DNA from: Fennellomyces sp. T-0311
Lineage: Eukaryota; Mucoromycota; Mucoromycetes; Mucorales; Lichtheimiaceae
Length of the DNA: 16,583 nt
Direction of reading: 5' to 3'
Assembly: GCA_025266875.1 (NCBI GenBank)
Contig: JALLLT010000142.1
Span: 1 to 16,583 of the forward strand
In this document: positions 1-9,508 of the stretch, in pieces
Position numbering within the stretch: position 1 is the stretch's first letter
Layout of the letters: each line of letters opens with the position of its first letter
Translations under genes and position numbers: made by a program
Notes under the pieces: model-generated
Database searches by the model: none
Seen by the model: only the letters and a program-made list of their open reading frames with translations
Told to the model about the DNA's origin: nothing

Positions 1-921
1 GTACATGTACACCTATACGTCAGGAAGGTCATTTTGAACGCAAAAGTTATACATCTCACAGCCACAATGCTGACGTATGGCATCTGTACTTCGATAGCCA
101 ACTAAACTCAATATCAAAAACTGATCTTATATCTATATAAATTACACTTATAACGTACCGCCTGGAGTAGGGATACGTGGATGTATATTACCTGCTGGTC
201 ATTAAGTCACAATTTCTCAGCCAAATTTTAGCTGGGTCATATCGGGGTCATGAGCGAAATACATAGGTAATTCATGTCTTCAAGCAGCACGGACCTTCAA
301 TTACATATGTAATATTAAGTGCAGGTCACGAATCTCTCTGAAATACATAGATTTGGACAAACTCTTAAGATCTTGCTTACCGATGCTCATGACAACTTGC
401 CAATGTCGCTCATTTCAAGATGTTAGACCTGTAATGAGCGCTTCTCACCCAATGAGACCGTCAGCTATAAAAAACAGTACAGAATAAGCGTATTCAACCA
501 CTGAAACATTGTTCTTTGTGCTAAAATACAGGCGCATTAGTCTAGAATGGCTGCACACTGGTTTTCTTTTCTTTCTGCCAGTTTATTATGAATATGAAGT
601 GAATTTTGATATTGGCATATAATTCATATGCGTTTGCGAGTGCTGCTACCAAAATACCATCTGCATTAGTGTAAAAAATTACTTTATGCGCACGTCTAAA
701 CTATAGGCAAAATATAGCGGTACTGAGTATACTCATTTCCCCACATCGAATTCTTCAAGCTTCGTATCCATTCTCACTTAATACTTACTGTCAATACTTG
801 TTGCACATACCGTCAATCCAGGTACCTTTTCTAACAGCTTCAATTCCCTATGCATAAACCCAAACACAGTACTGTAGGTAAACCAAGCACAAACATCCTC
901 AAGGATAGCCCCTTGATAAAC
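1..921. other. AT-rich stretch with no supported gene
   Basis: No reading frame of useful length or recognisable motif is visible on either strand, and I see no tRNA fold, CRISPR-like array or clear long terminal repeat. Small direct repeats occur (for example GAAATACATAG near 256 and 340), but they form no clear element boundary. The region lies just downstream of the Crypton-like pseudogene and may contain its 3' flank or older, unrecognisable repeat debris. Confidence 0.5.
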
Positions 922-939
922 AAATCAAATATTTGATTT
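922..939. repeat. 18-bp perfect palindrome at the Crypton gene 3' end
   Basis: AAATCAAAT is followed directly by its exact reverse complement ATTTGATTT. The palindrome overlaps the TAA (938-940) that ends the Crypton-like frame. It could be part of a transcript 3' end or a protein-binding site, but in AT-rich DNA it could also be chance. Confidence 0.4.
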
Positions 940-3159
940 ATTGGAATGTTTTGGCCACTCTAAGCTCTGTCAGCGAAGAGGGTGTGCTTTTATACAGGTC
1001 GTTTATGAGCTGGTTAAGCGACCAGTTTCTTCTTGACATTTCGTGCTGTAGGTGTTCAGCTGCTGCCACGTTGCCATGGATATCAGCCCTTTGGTCGGCA
1101 ATATTTTCGATGGCCTTTATAATTTTCAACCGTCTGGTGAAGCGCTTGGTCACATGTGCCTTACACCTTCAAACTGTACCCCATTCTTCTTCCAATTGGG
1201 AGGTTGCCAGCTGATCCCCAATTTCATGATGGTACTCGTTCCAGACATCAATGACCTTTTTGATAGTCATATCTATCTCGTAGTTTGGAGGCCCATCAAT
1301 GACATTGGCAGGGGTGGTCGCCGGATGCGGCTGGTGCGTGCTATCGCCCGACACACTTCCTTGTGGTTCAACATCAGGGCCAGGGTGGAACCGAAAGTGG
1401 CCAGAAGCGAATTGATTGACCGTAGTCATCATTGCCGACATCTGCTCTCTCAATTCCTGGTTTTCACGGTGAAGAGTTTCGATGGTCAAGCGATGGTGCA
1501 TTTCGATCCTTGCGTCGATCGCGTCAAGACGTTGACCAACACGCAGAAGTACATTATTGATGCTTATATCGGCTGGTTGTTGCATTGTATTGCTTGCATT
1601 TAGGAGCGACGTTTCAAAGTCGCGATATTCTTGGTCAGAGAAGAGAGGATCGCGAAAGATTGGGTGCGCTGGATATAGGCAGCGCATCATTACTGCATCC
1701 TGAAGAAATATTGTGCGCATGGTTTTCAACAAGTTAAGGAAACCTTGGGCAGAGATCGAGTGTGCCGCACCATCACCACTCTCAACGCGTCTTAGCCAAT
1801 CATTCACATCAGGAAAAACCTTCCGCTTCAAGGACTCCTCTGGTTCCTGAACAGCACGACGCAACCAGAAATGTCCATGGTCAGTAGGAAAGCCATTTAC
1901 AGCTCTGATCGATGCTTTGGGTAGCTTCGAAAGATAATGGCGTTCCATACTCTGCATATTCCAGCCACCGTGTCGACGCAGTTGATCTTCTGTTGCACCG
2001 TTCATTTCAGCAGCTCTTGCGCCTGATCCACGTCCAGAATGTGTCGTATGCAACGAAATAACATTGCATGCTTCGAAAGCGCGCTTGATCGCAGTATGCT
2101 GGGTTTGATATGCCATTTTCTCCATTTTATCTCGTCCAACTAACATCTTGATACCATATCAGTCCTGGTTCCGAGTGAAGTTCGGGAAGTCTTCATCGGA
2201 ACAATGGAAGCGGTAGAAAAAGTAGAAAGCCAAGGCACCAAAAGCACAAGTTTCGACATTCTTATGGCGAATCGTACTGTAATATTCCTGCACACCAGGA
2301 GTAGCTGTCTTCCCAAATTCCATATGGCATACAAAGGCTGGGCAAGGCGTGTATCCATCGTCATCTGGGAATTGAACGCAGAGAAGATCAGCAAGTTCTG
2401 CATAGCACGAACTATCACCATGAAGAAGCATCATATAATAAATCAGAAAGGTAGCACGGTTCCGCAATTCGACTTCTGTTCCACGATTAAAGAAGTAGCA
2501 AGAGACCGCAAGCATCTCGTCAAAGTTGTAGCCATTGCTTAGCGTTCCGGCGCCTCGATCGTCGAACCTGGCATGCTTCATTTCATGATCATTCACCAGC
2601 TTTTCTTTCCTCTAGTTCTTGAGCTTTTCACTACAGGGATTAAGGTGGTGGTTTTCTCCTGCAAGGCACTGCTCTTTATACAAATCCATGATGGACTTGA
2701 GGTAGTTCTGGTAGTTTTCATACTCAAGAGGCTCTCCTTCTTCATGGGGCCTTTTCTTGCCCGCCGGTACCACGACTTCATCCAAGAAATGTATCAGCTT
2801 GTCCTCCGAGACTTTTTCATCAACTTTGAACACACCCAGGCTCGTCTCATATCGGTACACTTTGGCACACCATTCCTTAAAAGTAAACTCTGTTTTAGTT
2901 ATTCCTGCATAAAGCATGGTGTATACTTTAATAAGAGACTCACAAAAAACGCCTTTAGAGGCATTCTATATGTTTTTTTCGTGTTTTCCGCTTGGATCTT
3001 TTCCTTTAGATTAATGCTACGCTGAAAAGCTTCATTCTCTGCTGCAAGGTTGGCAGCAAGTGCAGCAGCATGTGCCGGAAAAAGATCATTATTCGAAGCA
3101 ACAGACAAAGAATTGGCTGGAGCATTGGTTGATGAAGAAGTAGCAGGATCGTAAGACAT
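938..3159 (-). pseudogene. Crypton-like tyrosine recombinase (Ndc10-like core, GCR1_C-like tail), decayed
   Basis: A DNA strand-exchange enzyme of the fungal Crypton/Ndc10-like class. From ATG at 3159 the first exon would run to 2944. A 56-nt intron (2943-2888, GTGAGT...CAGAG) joins the frame to the rest, about 721 codons in all; this intron is tentative. The second part holds a helical N-terminal domain around 2917-2620, then the catalytic core: HSGR (about codons 355-358), GGW (about 381) and ERHYL with the presumed nucleophile Tyr (about 390). A heptad-like segment follows (about 1575-1440), then a GCR1_C-like end (1270-1080). Three in-frame stops break it: TAG 2612-2614, TGA 2159-2161 and TGA 1169-1171. 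Both TGA codons fall where the family has Trp. The early catalytic Arg appears to be His (LLHGDS, about codon 228). No terminal inverted repeats were seen, as expected for Cryptons. Family call firm; N-terminal structure weak. Confidence 0.8.
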
Positions 3160-3322
3160 TTTCGAGAAGTAGAAGGAAGATAAGGAATCACCAAGCACAT
3201 TTACACTTACAAAACTTAATTGATAGTCGGAAAAAAAATTCAAACTCATTCAGGCACACGGCAAAATATGACATCCAAAAAGATGTATTCTGGTTGGTCA
3301 CAAATTCTGCTGGTGACCTGAG

Positions 3323-3364
3323 TCATGATTCTACCATACTGGACCCCAAATATGCACTATGTAA
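3323..3364 (-). pseudogene. MULE-OTU gene, terminal exon piece 3 with the stop codon
   Basis: When the CACTA element (3365-8390) and one TAA duplication are removed, the minus-strand frame of 8545-8391 continues here without a break. It reads HSAYLGSSMVES and ends at TGA 3325-3323. This is the last piece of an 84-codon exon cut by two transposons. The protein segment is not one I recognise. The assignment to the MULE-OTU gene rests on strand, order and a predicted splice join upstream. Confidence 0.6.
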
Positions 3365-3515
3365 CACAGTGGGAAAAAATCTTATGGATTCTTATTCAAT
3401 CTCTTGAAAACCCTCAGAGTTTGCTAAAATCTTATTCAAACCTATTTAAACTCATTCAAACTTATTTACAAAAATTTGTGATGAGAAACTTATTAATTCT
3501 TATTCTTTCGTATCA
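3365..3515 (+). repeat. CACTA left terminal inverted repeat and subterminal 10-bp repeats
   Basis: The 12-bp terminal repeat is followed by 10-bp units of the form CTTATTCAAA: starts at 3381, 3391, 3431, 3441, 3451 and 3461, with CTTATGGATT and CTCATTCAAA as variants. Further AAACTTATTAA-type copies follow near 3486. CACTA transposases bind such subterminal repeats; binding here is inferred. Confidence 0.8.
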
Positions 3516-3564
3516 ATTCGTATGTATCGAAGGGTATGCTAGTATACTAAATGATAGTACTTGG

Positions 3565-3580
3565 ATATATATATATATAT
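3565..3580. repeat. (AT)8 dinucleotide microsatellite
   Basis: Eight AT units followed by GTATATCTATCTATTTAT. It lies between the left subterminal repeats and the 3' end of the CACTA transposase gene, so it probably falls in the transcript 3' end. No further function is visible. Confidence 0.85.
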
Positions 3581-3603
3581 GTATATCTATCTATTTATGT
3601 TCA

Positions 3604-6600
3604 TCACAGGTGATCACGACTGCTGCCTAGTTTCATTTTACCAACATCCATGCCAGGGTATAGGTAGTAGTATCTTCCTGAATGGAGGGATGATTCCATC
3701 ATGCCCGCAAAGCCTTCTATGTTTTCCACCGCAGTTACATAGCGTTTGGTGCCTTGAAGGGTAGTACCGAATGCTGCTCTAGCACCATTCTGATCCACAT
3801 TTTCAATTATATTTAGTAAGCAAAGCATCTTGGTAGATTCTAGATATTCCCTGAATAATCAATTCAAATATATAATCAGTGTTTAAGTGAGTAACGTACC
3901 TTCATATGAGTGCATGAAGAATAGTAAAATTTCACCAAAAAATCGTCGCCACACGTTTCTCGGAGCAGCTCTGGGTTTTTTGGCATTCAAATCTACCGGA
4001 AGCATCACAGTAATAAAGTGTGTCAACCTTTTTGCACGGTTATTCGGAAACGCAAGGCAATCGTATTCCTTATCGTCAATATAGAGCTTCGGTGCAACGA
4101 TATCAAGTTTCTGGCGAATGTTATTCACTGGTTTTTGTGTCTCTCTGGATCAAAAATTCTTGACATAATACTGTAAGTTATATTGTTGCTGGTACTTCGA
4201 CATTGGGACGTCTTTCAATATAGGACCCCAAAATTCTGCATCATGCTCTTTGCCACCGAGATGAAAAAAGCCTTTAGCCTTTCTTTTACCTACGCTATCC
4301 TTCGGTAACTGTCGATTATAGTATCTTGATGCGGCTATCTTGACAAGAGCATTGAATGCGTTGGGGCCAGGCGCAACTTTTGACTTGATGTATGATTTAA
4401 TCTCGCCTGCGTAGATAGCACATTGTGATGAGAATCTAGACAGTAACCTGACCCGTCTATCATACCAACGGCACGCTCCATGCTTCTAGCGCTAAAAGAC
4501 CGTGGAGGACCAAGTGCTTCAATAGCAGAGGGTATATGCCGTAGATAATGCATACTGATAGTGTAGAGATTGTGGGGCATACTGTCATGCATAAATGTAT
4601 GCCACTCGTGAATGTAGCTAAAATCGATAATACACATGTCAGTGGCAATAAATTTAACTTTCATTATCCCCACTCTTGGTATTACCCTTTCAGTCGTTCG
4701 ATATCACTAGGGAACTCCTCACTTCCTTCGTACTCTGGTGGATCAGCAACGCACGAAATATCCCACTGTAACACAATGCTACATGCATTAACTAAACTTA
4801 TCAACTCCTCCGTAAAACTACAGTCGTTTGCCTCCAACTGCTCATACACAACTGTTGGAGTTGCGTACAACAAAAAATCGATGAAGTCAACAGCACGAGA
4901 ACTCTTTGACCGAGCAAAAATATCTACAACATTTCAATATAATTCATATGGTATAAGTGATTCCATAAGCAATGTTTCTAACTTACCACCAAGATCTCCA
5001 TCTAGCCCTAAGGGCAGTAGCAGATGTGATGCTTTTAGCGCTTTGCCAATGTCAGATTGTTGTCGTGATGTCAATGCAAAAGTTGAATCGGCATTAGCGT
5101 ATTGATTCTTTAACATTGCCAGAATTTGACAGGCGACATTTTGCCCAAGTAAATGAAATTCGTCAATTCCGTAAAAGAATGGCGAGTGATACGTCAATAA
5201 TTCCGTGAAAACATTAGAGCCTGAGATCCCGTAGTCCTAATTTATAGGATCGATTAGTTTGGTTGAACATGACAATGCTGAGAAACTTCATGAATTATTA
5301 CCGGTAGCTCTCCCATAAAGTCACTGTCTGTGCGCATCTCATCCATATCCTCAATGTCACCCACAAAATACTGGCCGTAACCCTTTCCTTTAGGACTAAT
5401 CAGCGACTCGGATTCAATACGGCACATTCTACATCCGTAATGAGAGCCATGGCCTGTATGCTTGATTAGATCTGCTACCCCAGGGACATCACCAGATGCA
5501 AGAAGCAAATGTGCGTGCAAATGGATCTCGTCTTCTCCATCAACATGCAATCGCATCCCTTCAGTCGAAAGACGCCGTAACTCGCTCATTAAAGGTTCCA
5601 AGAACAAATGAATATCTTTGGGCTTTACAGGACCTGGGATTATCGCGACTTCAAGCATGTTCTCTAGCTTGTAGCTTCATAAAATATAAGTGGATCAAAT
5701 GCTTTGTGTGAGTATCACGTACCGCTGATCTCTAGGCAAATTAAGTACGACAAGATGTATTATAGTCATGGAAATTGAGGTTCGTCCAAAACTAAACGGA
5801 GAAAATCCATCCACATATAAAGCGAGAGCGACATCAAACTCATTTTGGAATAGATGCTCTTGATCCGCAAAGGCGTGCCCATCAAAGATATCGGTAAAAC
5901 TGCCTGTTGGTTCCCGGGAGTATGTCTCACGAAACATGTCACGGTGAGAGCGCGACACCATCATTGCAGCAATAAGCTCTGATAGTGGCAAGTAGCGCAT
6001 ACGAGCAACTGGACGCTTGAGATCATTGTCCGTATACCTTGGCTTGGAACAATAAGAGCAAGTAAGCTCGCTATCGTCGTGAAACAGCTTACATCCAGTC
6101 TGACAGATGTCAAACATTTGGCTTTGAACAGGAAAGGCGGTTTCCGCTCGTCTAGTGGCCACATATACGGTATCTAAAGGCTCGGGTCCTTTGTCACAAA
6201 TAATGAAGTAATTAGTACGAAAGCACTTAATTCTCTCTAAAGCACCTACGATAGTTATTGCTTGTTCTCCATTCATTGCAGAATTCTATTATTGCTTCAT
6301 GCGATGCTCTTGAAAATTTTCCATCATGTGCGATATTGCTCAAACGATGGTTCCAATAATCTTTCTCGCTAGGCGTTGGAGGATCTTGCAGGTCGATAAC
6401 TTGTATCCCGTTCTCGTTTCGAACTCCGGGATATGCCTCTTGCTCCTCCACATCATTGTCATTGTCAAAATAATGCTGCAGAAGGAAATCAATATCCTCA
6501 AGGCCATCATCTTGATCATCTTCATAGTAGCTAAAGCAGTATAGGCTAGGAGTCGTTGGTTCTTCATCTTGGTGCCCGTAATCAAGATCGACGTCAAGAT

Positions 6601-6868
6601 TATCATCAGCTAAGGTCGGTGTACGGCGGCGTTTCCTAGCTTGATAGTCTTGTTCAAGAGTTTGAGGACCCGAGTTACTCCTTTCAAAGATAACTTCAGG
6701 ACTTGCATGATGTGCTGTGTCCTGCACCGAAACTTGATCTTGTAGATTTCCAGTCGGGGGGGGGGGGTCAGTGTCATTGGGCTGATCTCTGTCAAATGCA
6801 ATGCAGTACTGTCTATGTTTCGAGAGATAACGTGGTACGTTTTTATGGCAGATATCACGGACAGGCAT
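3604..6868 (-). pseudogene. CACTA Tnp2-like transposase, seven exons, recently disabled
   Basis: The enzyme would cut and rejoin the CACTA ends. Start is ATG 6868 (MPVRDICHKN), giving an N-terminal Cys/His knuckle; ATG 6931 is also in frame. Predicted exons: 6868-5723, 5674-5302, 5236-4987, 4923-4686, 4617-4466, 4406-3900, 3839-3604. All six introns (48-68 bp, GT-AG) join the frame exactly. Motifs in order: C-x2-C pair (TCSYC) near 6060, DIFDGHAF, YVDGFSPF, AIIPGPVKPKD, ASGDVPGVADL, GCRMCRI, GQYF, DEFHLLG, HEWHTF, HYLRHI, PPRSFSAR-MERAVG, then a region matching the second copy at 14560 onward. The acidic residues in DGFSPF and SGDVPG are likely catalytic. Two lesions: a one-base frame change near 6285 and an in-frame TGA at 4150-4152, where the second copy has Trp. 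A run of ten G (6757-6766) encodes four prolines. Family certain; exact exon ends are predictions. Confidence 0.88.
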
Positions 6869-7084
6869 GTTACTTTGTAGAAACGTATAAATAAAGGTAA
6901 GGAAATGGATTTTATTTTCGAGGTAGCTCATGAATGCTGCGGCTGCGGCTGCGGCTGCGGCTGCGGTGGTAACGCGTCAAGTATTGGCATGGCGGCACTC
7001 GTAGCATGCTGCAGCGATTGTGTTTAAATTCACAATCAATAGAAAGGTTTAGTTTCTCGTCTTTTCCGTGCAACTCCATTTATC
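6869..7084. promoter_or_regulatory. Divergent intergenic region of the CACTA element
   Basis: This 216-bp gap lies between the start codons of the minus-strand transposase and the plus-strand accessory gene, so it should hold both promoters. It contains five perfect GCTGCG units (6936-6965). It also contains a 7-bp inverted repeat, GATTGTG (7016-7022) and CACAATC (7031-7037), separated by 8 AT-rich bases. The inverted repeat is symmetrical enough to be a dimeric protein site, but no known motif is recognised. If the upstream ATG 6931 is used, the gap shortens to 153 bp. Confidence 0.55.
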
Positions 7085-8141
7085 ATGATTAACCAACAGC
7101 CATCGCATCACGATGAATTGTCCAACAGCGACCCACAATTACTCACCGAAGAAACGGGTCAGCGTATACTTCAGCGTTTGGATGACCTATATTCCCGTAT
7201 CGATTACATTGAAGAGGCTATTCAAAGAGGTAATTTGGGTCCTCAAGGTACAGCACAGCAGACACGCCCTGCTGTAGATGGATCCGCACAGCCTCCACAA
7301 GAAAGATCTCAACGCTGTAAAAAGCCCAAGATTGAAGACGAGGATGGGAATCAAGTTGCGGAAATCAGGGTTGAACATATCGATGAGGCGTTGCGCGACC
7401 ATTTCCGCGTTGATCCGGATAACATTGTGAGCACCCGTACCGACCTAACAAAGCACCTGCGTGGAGTAGTTCGTGTGTACATTGAAGAGCAGCTGGAGCA
7501 TCGACACAAATTGCCACCGGCCAGCACTCCATGGAAACATATACCAAAGCCACTCGTATTTCGAGCTATTGAAAAGTTCGAAGAACAAGCGGAGCGTGTT
7601 CTACGTATACGGCTTGGTGATTGTGAAGGTTCTTGGATTGCCCGCTACTGTCTTCACACTGGGTGGAACAATTTCATCGCACCAGAAAGAAAAAAAGAAT
7701 AAGCAGAAGAAAGAGCTGAGTCCTCACCACGTTTTCGTCTGACACCAACCCCTCCTCCTTCTTCTACCCGGAGTTCGCCACAGCTAAGGTATGGCTTGTG
7801 ATCAGTTATAATAACAAGTTGTAGAACTAACCACGTTGTGTGATAAGTATATTCCGCAATGATAGTGGTGAAAATTTGGTAGGCATTGACCATGGCAATC
7901 AAGGCGTTGTCAACGAAGGTATGGTAGTAAGAAAACTATAGGGTTTAGACTAACTTGTATATATCAAGGCTCCAGTGATCAAGGTTGTGTGACAGGGCGA
8001 GGTCGAGGTACAAGAGGTCGAGGTGCAAGAGGCCGAGGTAGGGGTAGAAGCAATGATGTCACTTCTGCAGCCAGTGAAGCATCTGCGCAACCACCGACTA
8101 CTCCCAGGACTATTAGGCAAAAAAGACAGCGCAGAACGTAG
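7085..8141 (+). pseudogene. CACTA accessory protein with Arg-Gly-rich tail, three exons
   Basis: The second gene of the CACTA element, divergent from the transposase and probably the element's DNA-binding helper; I do not recognise its family. Exon 1 (7085-7788) starts at ATG and encodes a possible coiled-coil (ILQRLDDLYSRIDYIEEAI), a basic stretch (RCKKPKI) and a compact domain with HIDEALRDHF and WNNFIAPERKK. Exons 2 (7848-7918) and 3 (7969-8141) follow introns of 59 and 50 bp, each with a CTAAC branch-like site and an AAG acceptor. Exon 3 encodes repeated GRGRG/TRGRG/ARGRG, then an S/T/P stretch and the basic end QKRQRRT before TAG. Such RG tails usually bind nucleic acid. A TAA at 7700-7702 (codon 206) interrupts the frame, so this copy would make only the first 205 residues. 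The gene would total about 315 residues. Confidence 0.72.
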
Positions 8142-8255
8142 CATATACATATAGTAGGCGCATAAGCAATAAAATCACGATCTACACTATATGGATTACA
8201 ATCATGAATTAATGAGAAAGCGCATAGAAATGGCCTCCGCATACTCTATACAAAA

Positions 8256-8390
8256 ACTTATTAACACTGATCAAAACTTATTAAAATGTTGAACTTATAC
8301 CTTATAATTCACTTAGTCGACAATACGTTTATAAGATTTCAGTTTTCATAAGTTTTCCTAAGTTTTAATAAGGCTGAGTTTCCCACTGTG
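8256..8390 (-). repeat. CACTA right terminal inverted repeat and subterminal repeats
   Basis: Read inward on the minus strand from 8390, the 12-bp terminal repeat is followed by 10-bp units CTTATTAAAA, CTTAGGAAAA and CTTATGAAAA (8373 down to 8344), then CTTATAAA. On the plus strand further AAAACTTATTAA copies lie near 8254-8285. These match the units at the left end and mark likely transposase binding sites. Confidence 0.78.
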
Positions 8391-8545
8391 TAAATGATAA
8401 TGCTCCCCTATTATAGACAGGATCTGCTCTTGCATAGATAGATCAGGACAGAGCTTTCCACTACGGTCCTCATATGGCACGAACTGGGTTGAAACAAAAG
8501 GGTACTCGCGACGTGCATGTAACAGTGCAGACCACAGAATACTTA
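8391..8545 (-). pseudogene. MULE-OTU gene, terminal exon piece 2 between two transposons
   Basis: A 155-bp island bounded by the CACTA right duplication (TAA 8391-8393) and the Harbinger left duplication (TTA 8543-8545). The minus strand is open throughout and includes SILWSALLHARREYPF, FVPYEDRSGKL and MQEQILSIIGEHYHL. It is in frame with 11754-11691 upstream and 3364-3323 downstream once the insertions are removed. An apparent longer ORF starting at 8555 is only an extension into the Harbinger terminal repeat. The segment is not recognised; by position it is the C-terminus of the MULE-OTU protein. Confidence 0.65.
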
Positions 8546-8571
8546 GAGCATCCACAGCCGTGACTTTAAAA
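8546..8571 (+). repeat. Harbinger left terminal inverted repeat
   Basis: 26 bp matching the reverse complement of 11665-11690 at 24 positions; the two mismatches (CC against GT) are adjacent at 8558-8559. TTA target duplication is at 8543-8545. The adjoining subterminal stretch (8572-8712) is rich in GACTTTAA copies and has no gene. Confidence 0.93.
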
Positions 8572-9093
8572 AAACGACTGCAATTTCGGACTTGAAGTCA
8601 GACTTTAAAGTGTTACAGTTCGTTTTCTACAGCCGTAGCTTTAACACGATGACTTTAACTTTACGTACACGTCATAGAAGTTCAGTAAAGTGAACCGGTG
8701 CTGAAAAATAAAATGATTACTTCTTCTCCTACACTACGAATGGACGACCTAACACTTTCGCAATTCATCATCAATAACATCGTGCAGCAGAGCAACCTGC
8801 TGATCGATGATCAGTTGGCCAGCTACGAGGAAGAAGATCGCGAAGCAGCACACAGAAGAGAAAGCGCCGAAAAGCCCCTGAAGAAAAAATGCAAAGTTGT
8901 TCTTTGCAATAGGCCTCTTTTTGAGAAAATTCTTATGCAAGATTACTTTAACCCCAGCCCTCGATATGACGGAGTGTTCTTTCGAAGACGATATCGCATG
9001 AGACGCTCGTTATTTGTAGCTGTTATGCGCGAGCTGGAAAGCAAATATGTGTACTTCCAGCAAAGACCTGACGCCAAAGGAGCATTGTCCTTC

Positions 9094-9508
9094 TGAGATA
9101 AGAGCGAAGTAGCGAGTATCGAAAAGGGACAATAGAAGTCAACGAGACTCAGAAAACTGTAATTTATTGATGAAGAGTTCGCTCTATTTATATTAAATGC
9201 TTATCATGGATGGGACTTCCTATTACCGATGTTATCCAAGGTCATATCATGATTATACCTGTATATCCATTACGTATGTCATGTTGGGGTGTTATTGAGA
9301 AACGAGTGATGTCTATCGTTATGGAGCCGGTCCATAACGGATAACGATAAGCTAAGTGATAGCTGTTGACACGCGTTCATGATAACGTCTATGACAATAT
9401 GCCGGATATGGAAGATATGTCTGCATGAGTGAGTTTTACCAAAAAGGAAAGTGAGAGATAACCGTTCCGAGATACTGATCAGTGATTATGTTCATGTTGG
9501 ATACAACA
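9094..9508. mobile_element. Solo LTR of an LTR retrotransposon, 415 bp
   Basis: The insertion starts TGAGATAAGAG and ends GGATACAACA, the TG...CA ends of an LTR. It is flanked by the 5-bp duplication CCTTC at 9089-9093 and 9509-9513. Removing it with one CCTTC restores the Harbinger transposase frame (GALSF then HPYAKGTAAM). No internal retrotransposon genes are present, so this is a single LTR left by recombination between two LTRs. Orientation and superfamily cannot be told. Confidence 0.9.
9317..9339. repeat. Perfect hairpin inside the solo LTR
   Basis: CGTTATGGA (9317-9325), a 5-base GCCGG loop, and the exact inverse TCCATAACG (9331-9339). A second overlapping pair, TATCGTTAT (9314-9322) and ATAACGATA (9341-9349), shows that the symmetry extends outward. 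It may be a regulatory or RNA structure of the LTR; function unknown. Confidence 0.7.

Larger units (their letters stand above)
3365..8390 (-). mobile_element. Complete CACTA (EnSpm-type) DNA transposon, 5026 bp
   Basis: The left end reads CACAGTGGGAAA (3365-3376) and the right end is its exact inverse TTTCCCACTGTG (8379-8390). The element is flanked by TAA at 3362-3364 and 8391-8393, the 3-bp target duplication usual for CACTA elements. It carries a Tnp2-like transposase on the minus strand and a divergent accessory gene on the plus strand. Short 10-bp repeats lie inside both ends. The outside sequences join into one open frame when the element is taken out, which confirms both boundaries. 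Both genes carry disabling changes, so this copy could move only with proteins supplied by another copy. Confidence 0.93.

Noticed and set aside
1052..1603. A 183-codon plus-strand ORF
   Set aside because: It is antisense to the Crypton C-terminal region, shows no motif, and lies opposite clear family motifs. It is a shadow frame.
2905..2943. A 39-nt intron GTGAGT...TGCAG in the Crypton N-terminus
   Set aside because: The splice would lead directly into GAA TAA. Extending the acceptor to CAGAG at 2888 (56 nt) keeps the frame, so that version is given instead, at low confidence.
6757..6766. Run of ten G as a cause of a frameshift
   Set aside because: The run is in frame on both sides (DPPPPTG). 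The frame change in this gene lies near 6285, not here, although a sequencing error in the run cannot be excluded.
7473..7742. Plus-strand ORF overlapping the end of accessory exon 1
   Set aside because: It is a different frame from the long ORF and its downstream exons and has no recognisable content. It only bypasses the TAA at 7700 by chance.
8358..8555. A stand-alone 65-residue gene
   Set aside because: Both ends of this ORF run into transposon terminal repeats. Only 8391-8545 belongs to the underlying exon.
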